Shown: piece after piece, positions 1 to 10,221 of the stretch | Numbering within the stretch: position 1 is the stretch's first letter | Layout: every line of letters starts with the position of its first letter | Origin: Haliotis asinina | Lineage: Eukaryota > Mollusca > Gastropoda > Lepetellida > Haliotidae | DNA length: 64,000 nucleotides | Reading direction: 5' to 3' | Assembly: GCF_037392515.1 (NCBI RefSeq) | Contig: NC_090283.1 | Span: forward strand, 25,064,249 to 25,128,248 | Made by a program: the position numbers and the translations under genes | Notes under the pieces: generated by a model | Database searches by the model: none | The model's input: only the letters and a program-made list of their open reading frames with translations | Told to the model about the DNA's origin: nothing

Positions 1-2912
1 AATGTTCCCGATGCTATAAAAGATTTTTCTGACATACTAAACACCATTGCTGATGAGTGTATCCCAAAGTCCTCTGCAATTTCACACATAAGGAAACCAT
101 GGTTTAACTCTGATTGCAAACAAGCTAGGAAGGAACGGAAAAAGGCCGAACATTATTTCCGTCATCACCCTATGGTTCATAATTTGAACAAATTTAAAAT
201 CCAAAATGCTAAAGCTCGCCGTACTTTCAAGCAAAGTAAACGTAAATCTTGGCAAAACTATGTATCTAATATCAATTCCCGCACGCCTATATCTAAGGTA
301 TGGAATATGATCCAGAAAATCAAAGGTAAGGGCTCTAGATCTAGTGTTCACCATCTCAAAGATGGAAACCAGTTATTAACTAATAAAGCAGATATAGCCA
401 ATAAACTTGGAGAAACACTGGCGCAACATTCTTCTTCCTCGAATTATGTACCTCAATTCCAAAAGTATCAAAAACAGCAAGAAAAGAAAGCTATTAATTT
501 CACTTCAGATAACGGGGTATTTTCGATTCATGAGCTCCATACAGCTCTTGACCAGGCCCATGATACTGCTACAGGAGCTGATAACATCCATTATCAACTT
601 CTGAAACATTTACCGGAATCATGTTTAGAGACCCTGTTACATATATTTGATGATATCTGGACATCTGGAAAGTTTCCTTCTTCATGGCATGATGCTATAG
701 TTATCCCTATCCCTAAACCTGGACGTGATCATACGGACCCTTCGAACTATCGGCCTATATCGCTAACGAGCTGTGTTTGCAAGACCATGGAACGCATGAT
801 AAATAATCGACTTGTTTGGTACTTGGAAACAAATAACCTCATTACAGATATACAATGTGGTTTCCGTAAAAACAGAAGTACAGTCGATCACTTAGTGCGT
901 TTAGAATCATTTGTTAAAAACGCACTGATCAATAAACAACACGCTGTATCTGTCTTTTTTGATCTTGAGAAGGCATATGATACAACATGGAAATATGGCA
1001 TTCTGAGAGATTTACATGACTTCGGCTTGCGAGGTCGTTTGCCTGAATTCATTGCCAACTTTTTAAATAACAGACAATTCCAGGTCCGTGTGGGTTCTAC
1101 CCTGTCTGATCATTACAATCAGGATCAGGGTGTTCCACAAGGCAGTATTTTGTCTGTCACTCTTTTTAGCATCAAGATCAACAGTTTATCAAAAGTTTTA
1201 AACGATTCAATTGATGGATCGTTATTTGTGGATGATTTTAATATTTCTTGTCGTGGCAAAATATGCATACCATTGAACGGCAATTGCAGTTGTGTTTAAA
1301 CAAGATTAATAAATGGTGTCTTGAAAACGGCTTTAAATTTTCTAAATCGAAAACTAACTGCATACATTTTTGTCGTAAATACAAACCACATAAAGACCCT
1401 GAACTGTCTCTAGATGGCACGCCCATTAAAGTTGTGAAGGAAGCCAAGTTCTTGGGTCTAATCTTTGATTCACACTTAACGTTTTTACCGCATATTAAAT
1501 CACTTAAAACTAAATGCCTGAAGGCGCTTGACCTATTGAAAGTGGTGTCAAATTCGAAATGGGGAGGTGATCAAGCTACCCTTCTCCATCTATATCGATC
1601 ACTTGTACGGTCTAAACTTGATTATGGCTCCATCGTATATGGTGGAGCCTGCAGAAGCAATCTTAAACTTCTTGATTCTGTCCATCACCAAGGTCTAAGA
1701 CTCTGTCTTGGGCCCTTCAGAACTTCACCAATTGACAGTCTTTACGTTGAGGCCGATGAACCATCTCTTGCACAACGCCGTATCAAATTATCTTTACAAT
1801 ATGTCACAAAACTATACTCTAACGAATCTAACCCTGCATATAACTGTGTCTTCAATCCTCTTTATGAGGATTTATATAGCAAAAAGTCTTCTCTTGTTCC
1901 ACCTCTTGGGCTCAGAATAAAGCCGTTTATTGCTGCTGCTGGTATTACGCTGGACAATATAGCTCCTTTCCGTCTTCTTTCCTCTCCCCCTTGGCAGTTG
2001 GTTAGGCCACAAGTTGACCTAACATTAACGATATTTAAAAAATCAGAAACGAATGAATTACAGTATAAACAAGAATATAATCAATTGAAACATACATATA
2101 ACAATTACAAATCCTTATTTACAGATGGGTCCAAGGACGGTGGCGCAGTTGCTTGTGCCACTGTCATTGGATCCAGAACAATATCTTCTAGATTACCAGA
2201 CAATAGTTCTATTTTTACAGCAGAAGCTAACGCCATATTAACAGCTCTTAAATATATTCAAAGACACCCTAAACGTAAACTGTATATAACATATTCCGAC
2301 TCTCTTTCTTGCCTTCAAGCTATTAAAAATATTTCCTGTAAACATCCACTTTTAATAGAAATTATGGAACTGTATAATACTCTTGCTACTGGCCAATGCG
2401 ACATCGTCTTTTGTTGGTTACCCAGTCACGAAGGTATTTCTGGGAATGTGATGGCCGATCTTGCTGCCAAGGCAGCACTCACCAAATCTGTGACACCACT
2501 TCTTCTTCCATATTCAGATTACAAAGCTTGCATTAGAACGTATATCCGCGATCTGATGCAGAAGAGGTGGGACACTCAAGTAGGTATAAATAAATTACAT
2601 GAAATAAAACCTTATATCGGTTATACTTACTTGGGTTGTCAGTCCAGATTTGAGGAGGTCATTATGCGACGATGTCGCATTGGCCATACAAGGTATACTC
2701 ACGAGTATCTATTAAAAGGTGAAGATCCTCCGTTTTGTATCCCTTGTGATGAAAGAATCACAGTCAAGCATGTCCTGCTTGACTGTGTTGAATACTCCAT
2801 CACAAGGGATAAATATTTTAATTCACGAACTTTGAAGGATCTTTTTAATTCTGTTAGCTCTCATTTAATTATTGCATTTTTAAAAGAAATAGCTTTGCTA
2901 AATGAATTGTAA
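1..2912 (+). CDS. LINE ORF2: RT, RNase H and Zn finger (one frameshift)
   Basis: Frame 1 is open from base 1 to 1299 and frame 3 continues from about 1248 to the stop at 2912. A one-base loss near 1256-1262 joins them. RT motifs in order: NYRPISL (about 745), FFDLEKAYDTTW (about 955), GVPQGSILS (about 1130) and LFVDDF (about 1224), where the usual FADD box has Val for Ala. RNase H follows at about 2110-2480 with FTDGSKDGG, AEANAI, YSDSLS and LPSHEGISGNVMADLAA, so the D-E-D-D/H residues are present. The C-terminus has CIPCDERITVKHVLLDC, the usual Cys-His motif of this group. The upstream residues (KPWFNSDCKQARK) are the linker after the AP endonuclease. It would copy LINE RNA at a nicked target site. 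Confidence 0.9.
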
Positions 2913-3387
2913 ATAGAAAAATATTTTATTTTTGGAAGTTTGAATTAGTAACTTAGAGTGTTAGTGGCTGTATCCTCGAGGGGGGTTAAAGCACTGTAAA
3001 ATTATTGTCCTCCTGAGAGGGTACGTAAGTCCCAAAACATTTGAAGTCAAATTTGATCTTCCATTTTGTCTTAGCCGTAGAATATGTGTCATTTTAATTT
3101 GTGGCTAATCTTGCATACAATCACCAGCAGCTGAGGGGATGATGTAAATCCAGCTAGGGACCATGCAGGTAGCAGAAGTACTGTAAGTCCCCATGGCCCC
3201 TAGTATGGTGATCTACCTTCAGTTGTTGGTGATCTATATAGCCTGATTTTATATTGTTTTGTCTGAATAGGAATATTAGTTTTAACTTTTCACGCTAGTT
3301 TTATTTCTTATTGTGATATTCTAGTTGTTTTACTGTCCTTCGTTGACAGGTTTTTATGATATACATAGATTCCCTTTTAAGAATGCT

Positions 3388-3456
3388 CTCGTCACGATAT
3401 GGCTGCAATACTGCCGATGTGACGTTAAATGTTAACTCACTCACTCACTCACTCAC
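3388..3456 (+). repeat. LINE 3' terminal tail resembling the SINE tails
   Basis: The last 50 bp (ATATGGCTGCAATACTGCC..., then ...GTTAACTCACTCACTC) align with small gaps to the 3' end of both SINE families here (ATATAGCTGGAATATTGCTG..., then ...CTAAACTCACTCACTC). SINEs commonly borrow the 3' end of the LINE whose reverse transcriptase copies them. Confidence 0.75.
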
Positions 3457-5136
3457 CCAAACACGATCACAAGAATTCGACACATCACAAAAGACCATAC
3501 ATTACTGGGTGTTTTTTGCATCTAGAGCTTGGCACATTTGATGATATATTTCAATTAATTGACGCACAGTTGAACTTCCAGCTAGAAAACCACCTCGGTA
3601 TTTGTACAATAACTTGTTCTCGTTGAATAATTAGATATATGCTTGAATACTACTCTCTCAAACAGTTTACCGACACAGCTTATAAGAGATATCGGTCTGT
3701 TCTTTGATGCATCAGTTTTGTCACCTTTCTTGAATACAGGCATTATTGCATGTACTAATTTCCTTTCTGATGGATACACACCTAATGACAAGCAAGCACA
3801 ATGACACACTTATTGATTGAGCAGTTTCTTTTAAAAACTTATGACTTATTCTGTCGGAACCCGAAGCTTTACTCAGAGGCAAACATTTAATTATATCTAT
3901 AATTTCCTGTTTAGTCACTGTTATAAATTCTAAAGTGGATATTGTACGTCTGTCAAACTGAGGAGGAGATATATTCTCGTCATTTACACAGGAAATCGAG
4001 GCAAAGTAGTCGTTTAAAATTCAGCTTTATCAATATCTGAGAAAAGAGACGGGCCTTCATCAGTGGATGCTATTTGGGAGCAGGAGTGCAAGTTACTATA
4101 CCTGAAAGTTTTACAGCATATCGCAGCATTATCCAGTAAGAGGGTTTATTTTTAAAATGCAGTTCAGTGATAAAATCATCAAGATTGGAATAAAAGTTCT
4201 TTTTTCCATGGTATTTCATGTTGTTGACATTATTTCTATGTCTCTTATACAATCGAAAATCTCTTTCACTGTCCGTTCTTTTTGCCTCCTTTCTCATTCT
4301 GTCCGGGACGAATCGTTACAGTTTTAGATTGTACCCATGATCTAACATATCCCATGAAAATATCGTGAAAGACTTTACATGCATAATCAACACATTCACA
4401 ATTGTTAAAACTATCAAACCAATCAGTATTTTCGATACGATTGTTAAGCTTATCGTATTTACCATGTTTGTAACGCCACACTTGCCAAGGAAAAACCATT
4501 TTGGTGGTGACATTGATGACTAACGAAATATAAGTTCCTCTATGATCACTGACTTTCTCCTCAAATTCAACAACGCCGCTGTCTCACTCAGATATGTCCT
4601 CACTTACTATCACAGGGTCTATTGGCGTAGCAGTGGTTCTAGTCTTGTAGGTTCTTTAATTTCATTGTATAGAATTTTTCGTTCAATTAAGTCGACACTA
4701 TTTAATTGTCTACTTGAGAGCAAATTTTCATTTATATCCCCAACGATCATTATCTTACTGGTTGCATCTAAGGCTGTTTCTACACTTTGGTCTAAACGTT
4801 GCCAAAATGTTTAGTTAGACTCAGGTCTGTATACATCGCCTAATATTAAAGGTTTTTGTGGAAGAAATAGCTTGATCCAAATCGTTTCGTCATGAATATT
4901 TTCTAAATTTTCCATCCTTTTAAAGGCTAGTTGTGTACTTACATATATCATGGTCCCTCCCCCTAAAAAAGTATTTTTATCTTTTCTGACCGGTTCGTGA
5001 AAGTTATCCCATAAGAGATTAGTGTTGTTTAAAGTCTTATCCAGGTGTGTTTCAGCAGGGATACTCTATAACAGTCTCTATATAGGCTCCCTGGTTTCAG
5101 TGAAACAGACAATGTGATAGTCAGAGAGAACGTCAC

Positions 5137-5367
5137 TCAAGTAACTTGTGGCGGATAGTTCGTGGATTTAAGTGAAAGAAATACATCAAGTGCTTGTTCA
5201 GTGTCATGGTTCAATGGGCCTGGATTTGTCTCCACGTCCCCTGCAAGCAGTAGCAACAACAGGAGGACCATAGCTATGTTGGCGCTACAACTGACATTGT
5301 AGAAAGCAAAGCAATAGATCCACACAGTACCTATTGCAATTAGTTTCCAAGCTGAACAACTTTCCAA
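5137..5367 (-). CDS. ORF2 N-terminus with 2A translational-recoding motif
   Basis: The 76-residue open frame starts MESCSAWKLIAIG, has a hydrophobic run (IAMVLLLLLLLA) and then GDVETNPGP, the canonical 2A core D-V/I-E-x-N-P-G-P. 2A peptides make the ribosome skip the last Gly-Pro bond. They are known at the N-terminus of CR1/L2-type LINE proteins of sea urchin, amphioxus and molluscs. Here the motif sits after a signal-like stretch and before the endonuclease region. The remainder of the element is decayed, so present function is unlikely. Confidence 0.8.
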   Translation of the reverse strand: MESCSAWKLIAIGTVWIYCFAFYNVSCSANIAMVLLLLLLLAGDVETNPGPLNHDTEQALDVFLSLKSTNYPPQVT

Positions 5368-5419
5368 TTTCGTTACAAATTATCCTCGGAAGAAAACATT
5401 GCGTGATACACGAAAGGAG

Positions 5420-6408
5420 TGGATGGGCCTTTTATAAGTATTGCTAGTCACAAGAAAGTAAGATTCTTTATGGATAACAACTTCTTTACTTCTTCTGTAC
5501 TTGATGCATCGTTTCAGTATGGATTCATATACCGTTGTCAAACAAAATCATTTACACTAGAATAAGTTGTTATCCCTAGATAATGTATATAGAGATGTTG
5601 GGTTTTGTAAATACACGTTCTGTGAATTTGAGATCGATCAAATCAAAAATCATCTCAGCAGAGATGGCGAACGACTGCGTGACTGGAAAGTGTCATTCGT
5701 CCAAGTACAAAGCAGGACCTGAAAGAGTTTGCACCAGTTTCCGTCAAATCCAGTCATCCGAAAAAAATGGATGTAGTTTGTTTGCAACCCATAGACAAAA
5801 AAACTTGTCACGTGTACAAGTATCACACCTGCTTAATTACATAATGTGGCAGAGACAGGACTCCGGTGCATGAGTCATAAATCAATTTATTTTGTTTATG
5901 GCGTATAGCCTGATAGGTGTTAAGTTCAAATTGCATGTGGTTAATGATTGAAACTGTCTATTGTATATTGTCTTTATCAGACAGGCAGGCAGACATACAG
6001 GTGTCAATAAACCAGACACTGAGCTTTCCCTGTGACAGAGGCTGCTCACTACAATCAGCAAGCTTGTTTGTGTAACGAGTAGATTATTTACTTGTTTGTG
6101 TACACAACCAAGAATAGACTACTGCTCACGACATCATACTCCGAGCATGCATACTGTTTCAAGCTCCGCGAACCTATTCACTGCGTATGCGTTATGGGCG
6201 CAGCGCAGCACAGCTGTTGAAACCAGTTTTCCCCCCACCGCTGGGGGGAATTTAAAGAATCGTTTGAACTCCGATTTCGCGGGCTGTTTTTTCATAGCGT
6301 TTTTTCAACTTTATAGACTGAATTGGCACTTTTCATTATTTGTTTCGGTAAGTGCATACCTAAAGGTATCAGAATCTGCAAAGTTGTGTTTTACGTTGCA
6401 TGTGACCT
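5420..6408 (-). mobile_element. TTAA-type non-autonomous DNA transposon, copy 1 (truncated)
   Basis: This copy matches the complete copy at 32515-33785 in inverted orientation over nearly 1 kb. Its right end reads CATGTGACCT followed by TTAA (6409-6412), the same terminus and target as the other copy. The far end (about 310 bp in the full copy) is missing. Inside is a perfect short palindrome at about 6230-6250 (TTCCCCCCACCGCTGGGGGG). No transposase is seen. The TTAA target suggests a piggyBac-type partner. It interrupts the CR1-like LINE. Confidence 0.75.
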
Positions 6409-6894
6409 TTAAGTGATTACAAGGGTTACATGAAACAATACAACTGAAACTTCCTATCGCCGCACGGTGTTGTCTTATATCATGACACATTTGGCAAATG
6501 CTGAGAACAATATGTAGTAAATGTATCCAAGTCGCACACATGATAGGAAGATTGGATATAAACAGAATAATTACATTTTTCTTTACATGATTCATCCCAT
6601 CTATATTTTAACCGGCAATGCAGATCTGATTTCAGGTAGGGGTTAGGGTAGAGCAGAAGAGTTTTGTGGACAGGATATAGGATTGTAGGATTGGTACTAT
6701 CGATAGACCAGTAACAAGGAGCAAGAAGGCAAAAGAAGTGAGTATATATACAACATGTGTATAAACAGATAACGACAAAACCATTGGACTTAAACATCTC
6801 CCGTTGCGTGGACAATATCTACTGACTTTCTGGTGTTATCATGGCTGTATCAGTATAAACAGCTTATCTGGGAATCTGTTTGTTACGAACGTTT

Positions 6895-7410
6895 CTACTT
6901 ATCCAGGTCAGTTTCACATGTAATCACTCGTACTGTACCGTCAATTTCACATATAATCACTCGGACTGTGCCGTCAGTTTCACATGTTATCACTCGGACT
7001 GCACCGTCAGTTTCACATGTAATCACTCGGACTGTGCCGTCCGTTTCACATGTAATCACTCGGAATGCACCGTCAGTTTCACATGTAATCACTCTGACTC
7101 TACCGACCGTTTCACATGTAATCATTCGGACTGTAACGTCCGTTTCACATGTAATCACTCGGACTGTACCGTCCGTTTCACATGTAATCACTCGGACTGT
7201 ACCGTCCTTGTTACTATCTGGGAGTTCACGTATGTGTATTCTCTCGTCGTATGACCAGATTTTCCGTTTAGTTTTCAGATCTCTTGCTGTTTTAAAAAGT
7301 TTGCTTCCGTGCTGGGTTACGTCCTCGTTAATATACACGGAACTTCGTTTGTGTCGTAGGTTTCTCCTGTTGTTGATGACCTTGTGTCGATCCCAGTAAC
7401 TGACAAATTT
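6895..7410 (-). CDS. LINE ORF1-like C-terminus with expanded 11-aa repeats
   Basis: The minus-strand frame reads NRRNLRHKRSS, VYINEDVTQHGSKLFKTA, RDLKTKRKIWSYDERIHI and then about nine copies of GTVRVITCETD before a stop at 6895. The first part resembles the C-terminus of CR1-type ORF1 proteins (a VFVNEDLT...LF..AR pattern). The open frame listed from its first ATG is 147 aa (7338-6895); the upstream residues are in the same frame. A 33-bp minisatellite (11 codons) lengthens the end in frame. Assignment to ORF1 is by pattern memory; moderate confidence. Confidence 0.5.
   Translation of the reverse strand, partial: KFVSYWDRHKVINNRRNLRHKRSSVYINEDVTQHGSKLFKTARDLKTKRKIWSYDERIHIRELPDSNKDGTVRVITCETDGTVRVITCETDVTVRMITCETVGRVRVITCETDGAFRVITCETDGTVRVITCETDGAVRVITCETDGTVRVIICEIDGTVRVITCETDLDK
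6907..7207. repeat. 33-bp minisatellite, about nine copies
   Basis: The unit TTTCACATGTAATCACTCGG + ACTGTACCGTC(A/C)G repeats with a 33-bp period and scattered single-base differences. As 33 is a multiple of three, several frames stay open on both strands, which makes misleading ORFs. Confidence 0.9.
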
Positions 7411-7789
7411 TACAATTATCTGTCTGTTTTTACCCTGTGATTACCCTCTTCCATTCTCATTCATCACAGATTGGTACTGTGAATTTCAAGTTTTAATGTG
7501 CACATATTTTGGTAAAAGGACGACTTGGATATCCTCTCATTCTGTTTTTAGAGTGAAACTTGGAACTTGGTAAGAAACGTACCGACCAGCAATGAAATCG
7601 CTTAGTTGCTGTAATATATTGAAGTTGCTGTATTTTCAATACAGTCAATATGTACAGTCAATATTTTGTATTGAGTCTTGTTTAGATGCACCTCTCCCGT
7701 GTAGGATATCTATGATGCTTACGTTACTAGTAAAGAAATGTTTATCTTTGCGTATGTGTTGGTATATTTACGAATAAGTAGCGATAGAC

Positions 7790-9370
7790 ATCTTTGGTCA
7801 CGTTGGCATGATGGGTTTTCGACTAAGAATCAGTGCATATCTGCCTTCAGGTTACTACATTCGAATCTTAGTCCACACATCGTTATTTGTAAGTGACGTG
7901 GGCCATAGTTTGCATACCATTTGAAGCCTTGTGTAAGAGGTCTATCCTGGTTCATAAGACGATTAAAATGTTTCACAGTTCGTGCATTAATAATTGTGTC
8001 CCTTACATTATTCCAGTCCTGAACAACAGAGGGGTAAATGACCGGCCGTGACTGACGGACCTTAAGCCTTCTGCTCTGAGGTTGGCCGAGTCCCGCAAAT
8101 TATAGTGAGTCCCTTCTGAAACAGAAGGGGGTACTAACAGTGATAGATATGTGGGTGTCCTACCGTTTTTCATTTTGCAAAATAAACTCAACCGATGACA
8201 GTATCGGCGTTCACGAAGGGAACTTAATCCAATTATGCAGACAATTAGAACAAGTATGCACGCTGTTTTGTGTATTGGGGCAACGAGTGCGTCTTACCCG
8301 ATGGTTGGGAAGATAGGCCTTTCTAATGATAAATTATATAGTTTTGAGAAAGGTTTCTTTAGAGTATTTGCTGCTAGTCGTAGAAATCGGTCATTAATGT
8401 CGTCCGGACCTTTAGCTTTCCTAATATCTTCAGATAGTAAAACATCGCTTACGCCGCTTTCTGTAACATGAATGTCATCTACAATTACTATGCCAGTGTG
8501 AAATGGGTCGACAACTGTCTGGTTCTGCAACCGTTGATTGAGACGTAAAGTAACTGTTAAGTTCATTTGCTATGTCCATCTCAGATTCAATCACAACATT
8601 ACCTAGCATTTAGGTGGAAAACCGTTTGGAGTTCTGTTGTTGAACGAGTGACCACCATGGTTTAGAATTAAAATCGTTAGATTTAGATGATAGTTTCATT
8701 TTGCTTTTCTGACTTCAGATATAACTTTGTTCCTACGAAACGTAACGAAAAAGCGTCCCAGTTTTTTATCGCTTTTTGACCGCTTGGCAGTTTTATGGGC
8801 CCGATGTTGTTTTCTCTTGAGTTTCCTGATGTAACCATTCATCCAGGGTTTGTCTTTGGATCTAATTGTTACTTTCCTGTGTGGTACACACTCACTGACG
8901 ATTGTATTTATTACATCTGTAAAGTGTATAAGCACATCGACATAGTTTCCTTCGCTGAATAGTAACTCCCACTCAAAATTACTTGTGTATTCATTTAGAG
9001 ATTTACTACCAATTCTAGAGAAATCGTACATGACTCTGGTGTACGCCTTTTGCCTAGATTTTGGAATACCTAATGAGACAAATACTGGGAAAAGGTCACT
9101 ACAAATTGGAGCAGAAACTCCCGATTCCTTAACTACAGACGAACAGTTGGTGGAAATCAAATCTAATGTTTTACTGTTATCTTTGTAGGTTCGGTGATAA
9201 CTTGTATGATAAATGGCACATTTATACATAACGCAATTAAACGAATATTCGTGACGCCTACTGTACCCATTCCTAGTGTTCCTAAGGGAATCACTCGCTT
9301 AAAAGGCATGGGGTTGACAATACCAACCCTCACACAACACAACATCTGAGTAAATAAACGAGTTCGGTAC
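7790..9370 (-). mobile_element. CR1/L2-like LINE remnant, RT core deleted
   Basis: From high to low coordinates on the minus strand: endonuclease C-terminus and linker (9229-8696: KTLDLISTN, SGVSAPICSDLFPVFVSLG, KPWMNGYIRKLKRKQHRA), RT fingers start (8566-8294: VSDVLLSEDIRKAKGPDD), then directly an RT C-terminal segment (8191-8003: LFCKMKNGRTPTYLSLLVPP, HYNLRDSANLRA) and the usual LINE end (about 7980-7800: YGPRHLQITMCGLRFECSNL). The catalytic RT middle, roughly 0.8-1 kb, is absent at a junction near 8290. It is a dead copy. Its 3' end lies next to the ORF1-like segment of the other CR1 copy, same strand. Confidence 0.8.
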
Positions 9371-9525
9371 ACCGAAAGGATCTTTTACATCATCAGTGGT
9401 TAAGAGAGAAGTTTACAATTAATTATTATAGCATGTTCCCAATACAACTATCTATCAAAGTACATACATGTCACATGTAGATTCGTACACACGATACATT
9501 GTTCACGATACACATTCAAAATTAT

Positions 9526-9767
9526 GACCCGTGAAGGTCCCGGGGTAAAACAGGTCTTCAGCAACTCATGCTTGCTATAAAAGGCGACTATGCTTGTCGT
9601 AAGAGGCGACTAACGGGATCGGGTGGTCAGGCTCGCTGAAACTTGACACATGTCATCGGTTCCCATTTGTTGGTCACTGAATTGTCTGGTCCAGACTCGA
9701 TTATTTACAGACCGCAGAAAAATAGCTGTAATATTGCTGAGTGTGGCGTAAAACTAAACTCACTCAC
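9526..9767 (+). repeat. SINE-A copy (ACTC-tailed)
   Basis: Typical family A sequence: head GTGAAGGTCCCGGGGTA, core GGCGACTAACGGGATCGGGT and TTGACACATGTCATCGG, tail TAATATTGCTGAGTGTGGCG and then ACTC. It lacks part of the middle (about 25 bp around the GCAGATCGATGCTC segment). No clear tRNA boxes are seen in the head. Confidence 0.9.
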
Positions 9768-9957
9768 TTTAAAAGTATACCACCTAATGCGTTTATTTAA
9801 TACTCTACACATCATCGAGGTGGACATTCATGCAATCTACATTCTATAACAATCACAAAACAGAATAATGTTCATCGGTATTAAATGAACAATCTAAACA
9901 GTAATACAGAGTATATGAAATATACATTAAGCATGCCACGTTCCACATACATCTGAA

Positions 9958-10221
9958 GACCCATAAAGGTCCCGGGGTAGAATAGGCCTTCAGCAACCCA
10001 TGCTTGCCATAAACGGCGACTATTCTTGTCGTAAGAGGTGACTAACGGGATCGGGTGGTCAGGCTCGCTGACTTGGTTGACACATGTCATCGGTTCCCAT
10101 TTGCGCAGATCGATGCTCCTGCTGTTACTCACTGGATTGTCAGGTCCAGACACTTTTATTTACAAACCGCCGCCATATAGCTGGAATATTGCTGAGTGCG
10201 GCGTAAAACTAAATTCACTCA
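9958..10221 (+). repeat. SINE-A copy, full length
   Basis: It runs from GACCCATAAAGGTCCCGG through the full core to GTAAAACTAAATTCACTC. It is close to the consensus of the other copies and lies about 190 bp after the previous one, same strand. Confidence 0.9.

Larger units (their letters stand above)
1..3456 (+). mobile_element. LINE, I superfamily (Nimb/I-like), 3' part, nearly intact
   Basis: The window opens inside ORF2 of a non-LTR retrotransposon. RT is followed by an RNase H domain and a C-terminal CCHC-type finger, an order known for I-superfamily LINEs (I, Nimb, R1, Ingi relatives); the exact clade is inferred. A 3' UTR of about 470 bp follows and ends in an ACTC tandem tail at about 3434-3456 instead of poly(A). 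Long open frames and a single frameshift point to a young copy. The 5' part lies before base 1. The insertion point at 3457 lies in the RT of an older minus-strand CR1-like LINE. Confidence 0.9.
3457..7410 (-). mobile_element. CR1/L2-like LINE with 2A peptide, interrupted and degenerate
   Basis: Read on the minus strand the order is: ORF1-like C-terminus (7410-6895), spacer, an inserted TTAA-type DNA element (about 5420-6408), start of ORF2 with a 2A motif (5367-5137), decayed AP endonuclease (about 5100-4300, with GGGTMIYV, IWIKLFLPQKP and IMIVGDIN), linker (WFDSFNNC..., KRHRNNVN), and RT fingers (PLSKASGSDRIS, NRPISLISCVGKLFERV, GFLAGSSTVRQL, VMVFCDVSNS). It stops in mid-RT at 3457, where the plus-strand LINE has inserted. 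Several frameshifts and stops show it is dead. That ORF1 and ORF2 belong to one copy is inferred from order and strand. Confidence 0.75.

Noticed and set aside
6833-7399. 188-aa plus-strand frame with SVSHVITRTVP repeats
   Set aside because: The same 33-bp repeat is open on both strands; only the minus strand extends into LINE-like sequence.
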